DNA of 64,000 nucleotides from Halomonas sp. S3-1-1 (GTDB taxonomy: Bacteria; Pseudomonadota; Gammaproteobacteria; Pseudomonadales; Halomonadaceae), in contig NZ_JALGBZ010000002.1 of NCBI RefSeq assembly GCF_023757625.1, positions 186,001 to 250,000 on the forward strand. The letters run 5' to 3'. The translations under genes and the position numbers were made by a program. The notes beneath the pieces were generated by a model, which did no database searches, had not been told where the DNA came from, and was given only the letters and a program-made list of their open reading frames with translations. This document shows positions 48,243 through 56,896 of this stretch, one piece after another; position 1 is the stretch's first letter, and every line of letters starts with the position of its first letter.

Positions 48243-48271
48243 TATAAACCCGGCGCATTTAATGCACCGGG
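48243..48271 (-). terminator. Terminator after proVWX
   Basis: On the minus strand CCCGGTGCATT-A-AATGCGCCGGG (48271-48249, one G-U pair) followed by TTTATA. It lies 13 bases after the proX stop. Confidence 0.65.
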
Positions 48272-48283
48272 TAACGGTCGTGG

Positions 48284-49153
48284 TTACGAATCGAGCCACT
48301 GCTCGACGACGTCCTGGTTCTCTTCGACCCACTGCTTGGCGTTTTCATGGGGGTCGCTGCCGTCTTCCTGGTTCATGAGCATGACCTCGCCCATCTGCTC
48401 TGGCGTCCACTCGAAGGCGTCCAGAATGGCGTAGGCGCCGGGCATGTCGTCCTCGAAGCCGTTGCGCACCACGGTGTGGATCTGCTCGGCGCCACCGTAT
48501 ACTTCTTCCGGATCGTCCAGGTACTTGAGGTCCCAACGGGCGAACATCCAGTGCGGGGTCCAGCTGGTTACGACGATATCTTCTTCGTTGTTGATGGCGC
48601 TATCCAGTGCGGCGGTCATGGTCGCACCGCTACCGCTACGCAAATTCAGATCGAGATCATAGGTATCCACGACCTCTTCGGTAAGGCTCATCAAGCCTGC
48701 GCCCGGGTCAATACCGATGATCTCGTTATCGAACAGCTCGGCGTTGTCGTTAAGATCGGCAATAGAGTCAACATCGGTGTATTCGGGAACGACCAGGCCT
48801 AGCTTGGTGCCGTCCAGGTTCGGACCCAAATCTTCGACGTCGCCTTCAATGCGCTCCATATAGTCGGCGTGGGTGGTCGGAAGCCAGGCTGCGACGATCG
48901 CGTCGGCGTCGCCAGTCGAAAGCGCCTGAAACATGGCCGCAGCAGAAAGCGAGGTCATGTTCACCTCATAACCTTCCTGCTCGAGCACGGCAGCGATCAC
49001 GTTGGTCGAGGCGACTTCAGAGGACCACTCGACGTAGGCCAAATTGACCGTGCCCTGCTCCTGGGCCTGAGCGACGCTGCCAGCGAGCAGGGCGCTACCG
49101 GTCATGAGACCGAGGGTGGCAAGACGAACAGAACGATTGATACGAGTTTTCAT
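48284..49153 (-). CDS. proX: Glycine betaine ABC transporter substrate-binding protein (ProX/OpuAC type)
   Basis: Periplasmic binding protein, 289 residues from ATG 49153 (AAGGGAAA upstream). Signal peptide to SVAQAQ at about 30. OpuAC domain: VNLAYVEWSSEVASTNVIAAVLE, AIVAAWLPTTHADY, IGIDPGAGLM and VVTSWTPHWMFARWDLKYL, in which Trp residues would form the cation-pi cage for the trimethylammonium group. Third gene of proV-proW-proX. The 161-bp gap to proW is long for an operon and may hold a processing site; I saw no gene in it. Confidence 0.93.
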   Translation of the reverse strand: MKTRINRSVRLATLGLMTGSALLAGSVAQAQEQGTVNLAYVEWSSEVASTNVIAAVLEQEGYEVNMTSLSAAAMFQALSTGDADAIVAAWLPTTHADYMERIEGDVEDLGPNLDGTKLGLVVPEYTDVDSIADLNDNAELFDNEIIGIDPGAGLMSLTEEVVDTYDLDLNLRSGSGATMTAALDSAINNEEDIVVTSWTPHWMFARWDLKYLDDPEEVYGGAEQIHTVVRNGFEDDMPGAYAILDAFEWTPEQMGEVMLMNQEDGSDPHENAKQWVEENQDVVEQWLDS

Positions 49154-49314
49154 GCTGTTTCCCTTTTTTTGAATATGTAACGCTTTATAAAAGGCAAGAG
49201 CCTTCATCTTATGAGAGGCCAAAACGCGCGAGAACACCGGTTTTGGCTTCCCAAGCATGGTGGCTTATAGCGCGGGCTTCAAGTTTTGAGCGCCCGCGCG
49301 ACAAGCCCATGGCC

Positions 49315-50151
49315 TCATTGACGCTTTGATTTACGCAGCGCTTGAGTCAAACGATCGAGCAGCATGGCCAGAATGACCACCGCGATACCGGCCTCGAAGC
49401 CATCGCCCGGGCGCAGGCGCTGAATGGCGCGCCATACTTCGCTACCCAGCCCGTCGGCGCCGATCATCGCGGCGATTACCACCATCGACAGCGCCAACAT
49501 GATGGTCTGGTTGATACCGGCCATCACTGTGGGCAGCGACAGCGGCAGCTGCACCTTGAAGAGTTTTTGACTGCGCGTGGCGCCGTAGGCATCGGCGGCC
49601 TCGATCAGATCCGTCGGGACCTGACGAATGCCGAGCGTGGTAAAGCGAATGGCCGGGGGCATGGAGAAGATCACGGTGGCGAAAATCGCCGATACCGCGC
49701 CGATACCGAAAAATGGAATCGCTGGAATCAGGTAGACGAACGCCGGCATGGTCTGCATGAAATCGAGAATCGGCATGATCACCTTGTAAAGGCGATCGGA
49801 AAGTGCTGCCAGGATGCCGATGGGAAGCGCGATCACGACCGCCACGAGCGTGGCGATCACTACCAGCGTCAGCGTCTCGATCATCGGGTTCCAAAGATCC
49901 ATGTTCCAGATCAGCGCAAGGCCTGCCACTGCGCCGATCGCCAGGCGCGGGCTCGCCAAGCGCCAGCAGAGCAGGGCGATAAGCGCCATCAGCGCCCACT
50001 CGGGAAGCCACATCAAAGCGTCGTTCAGGCTGTTGATACCGGTTTGGGTCACGCGTGAAATCGCACGTGTGACGACCGAGTATTCGCTGGTCAGCCAGCG
50101 CAGTGCGGTTTCGATCCAGTTACCCAGAGGAATGCGGGGAATGTTGTCCAT
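49315..50151 (-). CDS. proW: Glycine betaine ABC transporter permease
   Basis: 278 residues from ATG 50151, which overlaps the proV stop (TGATG) with AGGAG seven bases upstream. About six membrane helices and the permease EAA loop with EAADAYGATRSQKLFKVQLP followed by MAGINQTIMLALSMVVIAAM, typical of ProW. Shorter N-terminus than E. coli ProW (354). Confidence 0.94.
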   Translation of the reverse strand: MDNIPRIPLGNWIETALRWLTSEYSVVTRAISRVTQTGINSLNDALMWLPEWALMALIALLCWRLASPRLAIGAVAGLALIWNMDLWNPMIETLTLVVIATLVAVVIALPIGILAALSDRLYKVIMPILDFMQTMPAFVYLIPAIPFFGIGAVSAIFATVIFSMPPAIRFTTLGIRQVPTDLIEAADAYGATRSQKLFKVQLPLSLPTVMAGINQTIMLALSMVVIAAMIGADGLGSEVWRAIQRLRPGDGFEAGIAVVILAMLLDRLTQALRKSKRQ

Positions 50152-51353
50152 CACTGATCTCCTGCTCGTGCCAATTCATCCAGTACCGCGCCCTTGACGA
50201 CGACGCCGAGAAGGCGCTTTTCCTCGTCGACCACGGCAATCGGGAAGCCTTTTTCGCTAAACATGGCGAACAGGTGCTGTAGAGGCTCCTCGGGGGTGAC
50301 TTGACGAAAATCCTGAGTCAGGTAGGCATTCAGCGTTTCGTCACCGGCTTCGATGGCCTGGCTTGCGGCGTCCGCTTCCAACAGCCCCTTGAGGCGGCGG
50401 TCGCGGTCGGTCACGTAGACGGAGTCGATACTATAGTCGCGCATGCGGCGAAGCGCGGTGCGAGGGCCGTCGGTGTCACGGATGCTGGTGCGTACCGGGC
50501 GCATCGCGCTCTCCGCGGTCAGAATGCGCGAGCGGTCGACCCCCTCGATGAAGCGGCGAACGTAGTCGTCGGCGGGCTGGGTCAAAATCTCTTCCGGCGT
50601 GCCGATCTGAACCACTTCGCCATCCTTCAACAGCACGATGCGATCGCCGATCGACAGCGCCTCGTCCAGGTCGTGGGTGATGAACACGGTGGTTTTCTGC
50701 ATGCGCGTTTGAAGCTGCAAAAGCTCCTGCTGCATCTCCTTGCGGATCAACGGGTCGAGCGCAGAGAACGCCTCGTCCATCAGCAGAACGCTGGCATCGT
50801 TTGCCAGCGCCCGGGCAAGGCCTACGCGCTGCTGCATACCGCCGGAAAGCTGGTTGGGGTAGGCATCTTCCCAGCCGCCAAGACCCACCTGCTGCAGCGA
50901 GTTGTAGCCAAGCTCTTTACGTTTGGCCTTATCGATGCCGCGAATCTCGAGGCCGAATTCGGCGTTTTGCTGAACGGTGCGGTGGGGGAAGAGGGCGAAG
51001 TTCTGAAACACCATGGAGAAGTGACGACGGCGACACTCGAGAAGCTTCTTCTCGCCGAGCGAAGGAATGTTCTCATCGTCGATGACGATCTCGCCTTCGG
51101 TGGAATCGATCAGGCGATTCAAACAGCGAATCAGGGTGGACTTGCCGGAGCCCGAAAGCCCCATGATGACCAGTAGTTCACCTTCGTAAACGTCGAAGGA
51201 GATATTGGAAAGGCCCAACGTTTGACCGGTCTGCTCGAGTATTTCCGGGCGCTTGAGGCCCTGGTCGCGTAGCTCGAGCGCTTTTTTCGGCTGTTTCCCA
51301 AATACCTTGCTTAAATTGCGAACCTTGATTTTGACAGGACGTGTTTCATCCAT
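50151..51353 (-). CDS. proV: Glycine betaine ABC transporter ATP-binding protein
   Basis: 400 residues from ATG 51353, the same as E. coli ProV; a longer frame to 51431 is not family sequence. Walker A IMGLSGSGKSTLIR, signature LSGGMQQRVGLARALA, Walker B SVLLMDEAFSALDPL, then two CBS domains at about 275-395, which in OpuA-type importers sense ionic strength. First gene of proVWX with a good promoter 135 bp upstream. The gap 51354-51780 towards the lipoprotein gene has two promoter-like sites and an AT-rich stretch (51590-51650) but no gene. Confidence 0.95.
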   Translation of the reverse strand: MDETRPVKIKVRNLSKVFGKQPKKALELRDQGLKRPEILEQTGQTLGLSNISFDVYEGELLVIMGLSGSGKSTLIRCLNRLIDSTEGEIVIDDENIPSLGEKKLLECRRRHFSMVFQNFALFPHRTVQQNAEFGLEIRGIDKAKRKELGYNSLQQVGLGGWEDAYPNQLSGGMQQRVGLARALANDASVLLMDEAFSALDPLIRKEMQQELLQLQTRMQKTTVFITHDLDEALSIGDRIVLLKDGEVVQIGTPEEILTQPADDYVRRFIEGVDRSRILTAESAMRPVRTSIRDTDGPRTALRRMRDYSIDSVYVTDRDRRLKGLLEADAASQAIEAGDETLNAYLTQDFRQVTPEEPLQHLFAMFSEKGFPIAVVDEEKRLLGVVVKGAVLDELARAGDQ

Positions 51354-51488
51354 TAATCGAACCTTTTTATGGGGTGATTTATCGTTGGCTATCTCACTAA
51401 CGCGCAGACTGTTGGTGCCAAGGCCTGCCACGGTTTCCTGGAGATCATAAAAGTAAATTAACGATGACTCGCTGAATTATTAAAAATT

Positions 51489-51517
51489 ATTATACATAGA
51501 TGGCATCAATGTGTCAC
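51489..51517 (-). promoter_or_regulatory. proV: Sigma-70 promoter of proVWX
   Basis: On the minus strand GTGACA (51517-51512), 17-bp spacer, perfect TATAAT (51494-51489). It gives a leader of about 130 bases before proV. Confidence 0.65.
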
Positions 51518-51658
51518 AACGCCCGGCTCGTACGGTGAACTAACGCTACATGTGTCATTTTGCCCCTGTTCATCATTAGCATAGATTAATCCAAAAGCGT
51601 GAGAAAATTTTTTATAAGTTTATGATTTTATGAATAAAATATAGATAGTGTGCTGGAG

Positions 51659-51674
51659 TGGCACGGGTTGTGTA
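51659..51674 (+). promoter_or_regulatory. Weak sigma-54-like site upstream of the lipoprotein gene
   Basis: TGGCAC-GGGTT-GTGTA: the -24 half is perfect and the spacing correct, but the -12 half has GT instead of GC. An AT-rich stretch that could bind IHF is directly upstream. Candidate only. Confidence 0.2.
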
Positions 51675-51780
51675 ACTTCGCTTTCAACGACACGCGTTGA
51701 AATTCAGGGTCGAAGGATTCGACGCTAGCGCCAGAGACGGCAGCCTGACTATTTCGCAGGATTCGATGGAGGCAGGTTTT

Positions 51781-52218
51781 ATGGATAAGCATTTTGTGGA
51801 TAAACAAGGCAAACCGACGTTCAAACGCAAATCCCTCATTGCTCTTGGGATGCTGCTGACCGCCAGCACATTGACGCTTGCGGGCTGCGGTGGCGACGAT
51901 GAAGACGAGATGCCGCCAGCCCCGCAGCCCGAGACCATGGAGCAGGGCGGCACTGCTAATGATCCGGCCATGAACGAAGAGCCCGGTATGGCCAATGATT
52001 CGGCCATGAGTAACGATCCGGCAATGGCCGACGACCCGGCGATGAGCGACCCGGGCCTCGAAAGTAATGCCACGACCTCGCAAGAGCCGATGCCGAGTGA
52101 CGAAGGCGCCATGAACGATCAGGACCCGGAAGAGAATCCCGGTTTTGGCGATGGCACCGAGCCGATGCCCGGCTCCGCACCTGGCGACGGCGAGCGTGAA
52201 GACGAAACCACCCAGTAA
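51781..52218 (+). CDS. Small acidic lipoprotein with methionine-spaced hexapeptide repeats
   Basis: 145 residues from ATG 51781 (GGAGG eight bases upstream); I do not recognise the family. Lipobox LTLAGC gives Cys36; the next residues are GGDDEDE, so outer-membrane sorting is expected. Residues 59-88 form five hexapeptides (ANDPAM, NEEPGM, ANDSAM, SNDPAM, ADDPAM) with Met at 64, 70, 76, 82 and 88. The rest is rich in Asp, Glu, Pro and Met and looks unstructured. A second lipoprotein of similar design follows 251 bp downstream. Divergent from proV. A longer frame from 51697 has no ribosome-binding site. Confidence 0.8.
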   Translation: MDKHFVDKQGKPTFKRKSLIALGMLLTASTLTLAGCGGDDEDEMPPAPQPETMEQGGTANDPAMNEEPGMANDSAMSNDPAMADDPAMSDPGLESNATTSQEPMPSDEGAMNDQDPEENPGFGDGTEPMPGSAPGDGEREDETTQ

Positions 52219-52308
52219 ATTGAATCAGTAAGATGACCGCTCCCTACGGTAATGAATCGAGCGGGCTGTCCGTTCCCTGCGGCTGCGCTCAATGATTCAT
52301 TACCATTA

Positions 52309-52333
52309 CCCCCGCGCCTGCGGGGGTTTTTTT
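52309..52333 (+). terminator. Terminator after the first lipoprotein gene
   Basis: CCCCCGC (52309-52315), loop GCCT, GCGGGGG (52320-52326), seven T. Confidence 0.9.
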
Positions 52334-52469
52334 GTGCTCTTGAGGGTGAAGGGCGTTGGAAACGCTGAGGGTACTGGCAAAAACCGCGCGCCAGCGCTAG
52401 GTTTAAAAGGCCCTACACGGGTAGATCGCTTCAAGGAACGCGACTTCACAAGGTCAAGGAGAAAGACAC

Positions 52470-52667
52470 ATGGCACAACAACGTGGCGACCGTTCTAAAG
52501 CGCTGCTGCTAAGCGCTCTGCTGGCTTTTGGTGCGCTAAGCCTTGCCGGCTGTGGCGACGATACCGATGCGCCCAACCCGGACGCCGAGCCCGAGGAGCA
52601 GCAGCCCATGGGCACTGGCCCAATGTCCAACGACGATGCCGGCGAAACGCCGAGTGACGGCGTCTAA
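52470..52667 (+). CDS. Small acidic lipoprotein
   Basis: 65 residues; family not recognised. Signal and lipobox LSLAGC (Cys28), followed by GDDTDAPNPDAEPEEQQP, so the mature protein is only 38 acidic, disordered residues with Met-Gly/Met-Ser motifs. It resembles the N-terminal plan of the lipoprotein upstream (hydrophobic run, LAGCG, Asp-rich start) and may be a divergent copy. AAGGAGA stands before ATG 52470. Convergent with the sigma-54 regulator gene. Confidence 0.75.
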   Translation: MAQQRGDRSKALLLSALLAFGALSLAGCGDDTDAPNPDAEPEEQQPMGTGPMSNDDAGETPSDGV

Positions 52668-52693
52668 CCGAGCGCCTGCGGTTTTGATCTCTC

Positions 52694-52731
52694 AATGGCC
52701 AGACAGCCTCGACTGTCTGGCCATTTTTTTG
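52694..52731. terminator. Terminator shared by lipoprotein gene and response regulator gene
   Basis: AATGGCCAGACAG (52694-52706), loop CCTCGA, CTGTCTGGCCATT (52713-52725), then TTTTTT. 13-bp perfect stem between convergent genes. Confidence 0.9.
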
Positions 52732-52745
52732 CCATCAACGCGTGG

Positions 52746-54143
52746 CTAGCTATCGTCTTCGAGGCGACGGTAGAGCGTGCGGCGGGCGATGCCCAGCACT
52801 TCGGCGGTGCGCCGCTTGTTGCCGCCGGTCGCCTCGAGCACCTTGCGGATATAGCGCTTTTCGACCTCCTCGAGGCTTGGCCAGCGGGCGGGCGCCGGGG
52901 CGGGCGTCTGGGTGCCCGAGAGCACTTCACCACTGAGCGTGGGGGTAAACTCGGCCTCCGATTGGGCGCTGACGTGATCGCGAAGCCGCTCCGGCAGATC
53001 GCCATGCTGTAATACGCCCTCTTCGCTGAGGGTGACGGCGCGCATGACCGCGTTTTCGAGCTCGCGCACGTTGCCCGGGTAGGAGTAGCTAAGCAGCGTA
53101 TTGAGCGCCTCGGGCTCGATCTGCTCGATCTGCTTGCCCTGGGCATCAGAGTGTTTGTCGATCAGCGCAAAAATCAGATGCTCGATGTCGCTGCCGCGCT
53201 CGCGAAGCGGCGGAATGCGCAGCGAAAAGGTCTCCAAACGGTAGAACAGATCGCTTCTAAAATTCTGCGCTTCGATCTCCTTTTCCAGATCGCGGTGGGT
53301 CGCGGCGATGATGCGCACGTCCACCGGCTCTTCGCGCTCGCCGCCCACCGGGCGAATCGTTTTCTCCTGCAGCGCACGTAGCAGCTTGGCCTGCAGGTTG
53401 ATCGGCATTTCGCCGATCTCGTCGAGAAACAGGCTGCCGCCCTGAGCGCTTTGGAAAAGCCCCTTGCGCGCTTCGTTGGCGCCGGTGAAGGCACCTTTGA
53501 CGTGGCCGAAGAACTCGCTCTCCATCAGGTCGGCGGGGATGCTGGCGCAGTTGACCGGCACGAAAGGGGCCTCACTTCGCGGGCTCTCCTGGTGAATGGC
53601 GCGGGCCATAAGCTCCTTGCCGGTGCCACTTTCGCCCAGAATGAGGATCGGCGCGCTGCTTTTGGCAAGCCTGGAGGCGTCGTGGAAAAGCCCCTGCATG
53701 GTCGGGCTTTTACCCACGATGCCGTGAAAGTGAGTCAGCTCGGCGTCGTGGGCAAGCGCCAGGCGCTGGCGCTCGAGGACGCGAAAAACCGCCTCGCGAA
53801 TGGCGTCCAGATCCAGCGGCTTGGTGAGAAAGTCATTGGCGCCAAGCTTGAGCGCCTCGACCGCCTGGTCGATGGTGCCAAAGGCGGTAATCACGATGAT
53901 GCCAAGCTCCGAGCCGCTTTGGCGAAGCTGTTGCAATAGCTGGATACCCGACATGCCCGGCAGGCGCACGTCGGTGATCATCATCGCCACCGGCGTGTGG
54001 CTCAAAAGCGCCACGGCCTCTTCGGCGCTCGAGACGCCAAGCGTGGTATAGCCGGCGTCATTGAGCTCCTCTTCGAGCAGCTCGCGGATGGCGGGGTCGT
54101 CCTCGACGACCAAAAGTGGTAAAGCGTGTTCCTGTTCGGTCAC
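52746..54143 (-). CDS. Sigma-54-dependent response regulator (NtrC family)
   Basis: 465 residues from GTG 54143 (GAGGAAAA upstream, 12 bases after the kinase stop). Receiver at 8-125 with Asp58 in MMITDVRLPG; AAA+ domain with Walker A GESGTGKELMARAIH, the sigma-54 contact GAFTGA, and FLDEIGEMP; C-terminal Fis-type HTH GGNKRRTAEVLGIARRTLYR. It activates sigma-54 promoters when phosphorylated by the kinase encoded upstream. Targets are not shown by context; no strong -24/-12 site was seen near it. Confidence 0.93.
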   Translation of the reverse strand: MTEQEHALPLLVVEDDPAIRELLEEELNDAGYTTLGVSSAEEAVALLSHTPVAMMITDVRLPGMSGIQLLQQLRQSGSELGIIVITAFGTIDQAVEALKLGANDFLTKPLDLDAIREAVFRVLERQRLALAHDAELTHFHGIVGKSPTMQGLFHDASRLAKSSAPILILGESGTGKELMARAIHQESPRSEAPFVPVNCASIPADLMESEFFGHVKGAFTGANEARKGLFQSAQGGSLFLDEIGEMPINLQAKLLRALQEKTIRPVGGEREEPVDVRIIAATHRDLEKEIEAQNFRSDLFYRLETFSLRIPPLRERGSDIEHLIFALIDKHSDAQGKQIEQIEPEALNTLLSYSYPGNVRELENAVMRAVTLSEEGVLQHGDLPERLRDHVSAQSEAEFTPTLSGEVLSGTQTPAPAPARWPSLEEVEKRYIRKVLEATGGNKRRTAEVLGIARRTLYRRLEDDS

Positions 54144-54154
54144 AAACGTTTTCC

Positions 54155-55603
54155 TCAAGCGGATGCGGTGTCTTCACTCAAGGGGAGGGTGATTTCAAAT
54201 CCTGCTCCCCCGAGGGCGCTGTCGAACACGCCAATCGTCCCGCCGTGATCATTGATAATGCGGTGTACCATCGAAAGCCCCAGCCCGCTACCTTGGCCCA
54301 CGGGCTTGGTGGTGAAAAACGGATCGAATACCTGCTGGTGGTGCGATACCGGAATGCCCGGGCCGTCGTCCTCGACCCAAAGCGTTATTTCACGGCTATT
54401 TTGCTGGGCGCGAACCCTGATAAGGCTAACATCCATCGCCTGGGCGGCGTTGCGCAGCAGATTGGTCAGCACCTGCACGACCTGCTGGCCGTCGGCCATC
54501 ACCCAAAGCGGTGGCGTTGGGAGCGTGACGTCGAGACGAATGCCGCGGGGCTCCAGCTCCTCTTCTACCAGCTGGCTGGCGCTGGTTATAAGGTGATCGA
54601 GCGACTGTCTCTCTTTCTCGACGTTGTGCTGGCGGCCAAGCTCCATGAGCTGGCGCACGATCTCGACGATGCGCTCGACCTCGCCGCGAATGCGCCCAAG
54701 CCTTGCGCGCTCATCGTCGCCGATCACGTCGCGCCGTGCCAGGCGCTGGGCCTGGCCGTTGATGACGGTGAGCGGCGCGCCGATCTCGTGGGCCACCCCG
54801 GCCGCCAGCACGCCAAGCTCAGCGAGCTTTTTGGATTTACGCAGGCGTTTTTCGAGCTCGATTTCACGCTCTCGCCGGGCGTCGATATCGCGGTCCTTCT
54901 CGGCCATGGCGTCGAGCATGCCGTTGAGCCCGGAGGCCAGCCGGCGATACTCCGCCGGCCCCTCAACGCTTGCGCGCTGGCGCCGGTCGCCATCCTCGAC
55001 CAGCAGCATCACGCGTAGAAGCTGGTTCAAGGGCCGCTCGATGTAGCGCCGAAACCCCCACCAGATACTGAGTACGATACCGCCAGCGCCGATAATGAAC
55101 ACCAGCACCGCCACGATACTGATAAAGCCCGTGTAGTTCTCGATACCGGTATTGAGCCGGTTGACCTGCAGCACGCCGTAGACGGTGCCATCCTGGGTGC
55201 GCAGCGGAATCAGCGCCGAGTAGTAGGTCCAGCCGTCGTGCTGGCGGTAGTTGCTATAAAGATCGTCCCGCGAGATCACGCTTTGAATCTCGTCCGGGGT
55301 GAAGAGATTCTTGCCAAGCCCCAGCCCGTAGATTTCCCGACCCTGCACGTCGAACACGTACGCGCCGTAGATCCGGTGAAACGAGAACGCCGACTGCAGC
55401 GCCTCTTCCAGGGGAGCGGCGCTTTCGCGGGCGACGGCGTAGCTTAGCGAGGTGCTTAGCGCCCGAGTGATGATCTCGACCTCGGTTTGAAGCTTGGAAC
55501 GCACGTTATCCTCGAGCGCTTTGATCGCTACGAAGCTGAACGCCACCAGCGCCACGAACAGCGGCACGATGACCGTCAGAATCATTAAATTGCGTAAGCG
55601 CAT
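54155..55603 (-). CDS. Membrane sensor histidine kinase, partner of the sigma-54 regulator
   Basis: 482 residues. Two membrane helices (about 6-28 and 160-184) enclose a periplasmic sensor of some 130 residues; HAMP follows at about 185-235, a short coiled coil, then the dimerisation domain with the H-box AAGVAHEIGAPLTVINGQ and an ATPase with NLLRNAAQAM, DDGPGIP and GSGLGLSMVH. The H-box carries GAPL instead of the usual RNPL, a variation found in some NtrB-like kinases. It is transcribed just before the regulator gene; the ligand is unknown. Confidence 0.92.
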   Translation of the reverse strand: MRLRNLMILTVIVPLFVALVAFSFVAIKALEDNVRSKLQTEVEIITRALSTSLSYAVARESAAPLEEALQSAFSFHRIYGAYVFDVQGREIYGLGLGKNLFTPDEIQSVISRDDLYSNYRQHDGWTYYSALIPLRTQDGTVYGVLQVNRLNTGIENYTGFISIVAVLVFIIGAGGIVLSIWWGFRRYIERPLNQLLRVMLLVEDGDRRQRASVEGPAEYRRLASGLNGMLDAMAEKDRDIDARREREIELEKRLRKSKKLAELGVLAAGVAHEIGAPLTVINGQAQRLARRDVIGDDERARLGRIRGEVERIVEIVRQLMELGRQHNVEKERQSLDHLITSASQLVEEELEPRGIRLDVTLPTPPLWVMADGQQVVQVLTNLLRNAAQAMDVSLIRVRAQQNSREITLWVEDDGPGIPVSHHQQVFDPFFTTKPVGQGSGLGLSMVHRIINDHGGTIGVFDSALGGAGFEITLPLSEDTASA

Positions 55604-55660
55604 CGCGTGTCCGTCGCCGCCAAGGGGTTATAGAAGCTGTTAAAAAAAGTCGTTCAAGCG

Positions 55661-56827
55661 TCAGTCGGTTGGCAGCAGGCGATAAAGCCCGCCCTGGTCG
55701 CTGTCGGTCAAAAGATAAATGCCGCCGTCCGGGCCCTGGCGCACGTCGCGAATGCGCCCGACTTCACCCTCGAGCACCACTTCGCTATCCACGACGCGGC
55801 CGCTGTCGATCACGAAGCGCTCGAGCTTTTCGCTGGAAAGACCGCCGGCGAGCAGATTGCCCTGCCAGGTGGTGAAGCGTTCGCTGTTCACCTCGGCAAG
55901 CCCGGACGGCGCAAAGCGGCCATCAAGGGCGACGGCCGGGTCGGTCATCCCCGGCTTGGAATCGACGCCCAGCGGCTCGTTGGTGGCGTAGTCGTTGCCC
56001 AGAGTGACCTCCGGCCAGCCGTAGTTGAGCCCGGCTTCGATCAAATTCAGCTCGTCGCCGGTGCGCGGGCCGTGCTCGGATACCCAGAGCTCGCCGTTGT
56101 CGCGAACCGTCATGCCCTGGATATTGCGATTGCCCAGCGTATAGATTTCATCGAGCGTGTCGCCGTCATCGATGAAAGGGTTGTCGTCAGGCACGCCGCC
56201 GGTTTCGGTCAGGCGCAGGGTGGAGCCGGCGTGATCGTCGCGGGCCTGGGCGCGGGTGGGGTCGGAGCCGCGATCGCCCACGCTCATGACCAGCGTGTCG
56301 TCCAAAAGCCACGCTAGCCGCGAGCCGTAGTGACGCCCGGGCCCTGAAGCCCGGTCCTGCTCGAACAAGTGCTCGACTTCACCCAAACCGTCGCCTTCCC
56401 AGTGCACCCGTGAAAGTGCGGTGCGCGTGCCGTTTTGGTCCGGCTTGCTCCAGGTGAAGTAGATCCAGTCGTGCTCGCCGTCGCCAAAATCCGGGTGGAG
56501 CACCACGTCCAGAAGCCCGCCCTGGCCCTGGGTGCTGACCTCGGGCATGCCCTCGAGCGCCTCGATATGGCCTTGGCCATCCACCAGGTTGAGCGTACCG
56601 CGTCGCTCGCTCACCAGATACCGGCCGTCGGGTAGAAACGCGACCGCCCAGGGGCGGGTCAAACCGTCGGCCACACGCTCGATCGAGAACCTAACGGCGT
56701 CGGTTTGAACCGCCTCGTGAATCATCTGGGCTTGGGCGCTAACGGCGCCGGTTAACAGCAAAAGACCACCCAAAACGCAAGAGGCGCGGCGAAGGGGTGA
56801 GGACAACGGGGCAGTGGGGTAGAACAT
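55661..56827 (-). CDS. PQQ-dependent sugar dehydrogenase-like protein (YliI/Asd type)
   Basis: Six-bladed beta-propeller of the soluble aldose dehydrogenase family, 388 residues from ATG 56827 (GGAG upstream). Signal peptide to VSAQAQ at about 34, so periplasmic. Conserved: RPWAVAFLPDGRYLVSERRG, GGLLDVVLHPDF, GNRNIQGM, ELWVSEHGPRTGDELN and LNYGWPEV, which carry PQQ and Ca contacts in YliI. It ends 57 bases before the sensor kinase gene on the same strand. No PQQ-synthesis genes are in the window. Confidence 0.9.
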   Translation of the reverse strand: MFYPTAPLSSPLRRASCVLGGLLLLTGAVSAQAQMIHEAVQTDAVRFSIERVADGLTRPWAVAFLPDGRYLVSERRGTLNLVDGQGHIEALEGMPEVSTQGQGGLLDVVLHPDFGDGEHDWIYFTWSKPDQNGTRTALSRVHWEGDGLGEVEHLFEQDRASGPGRHYGSRLAWLLDDTLVMSVGDRGSDPTRAQARDDHAGSTLRLTETGGVPDDNPFIDDGDTLDEIYTLGNRNIQGMTVRDNGELWVSEHGPRTGDELNLIEAGLNYGWPEVTLGNDYATNEPLGVDSKPGMTDPAVALDGRFAPSGLAEVNSERFTTWQGNLLAGGLSSEKLERFVIDSGRVVDSEVVLEGEVGRIRDVRQGPDGGIYLLTDSDQGGLYRLLPTD

Positions 56828-56896
56828 GAGCTCTCCGACCAAGGGGTGACGTCGACCCAGCAGTGACTGCGCGTGCGCGAGAAGGTTTCCTACACG

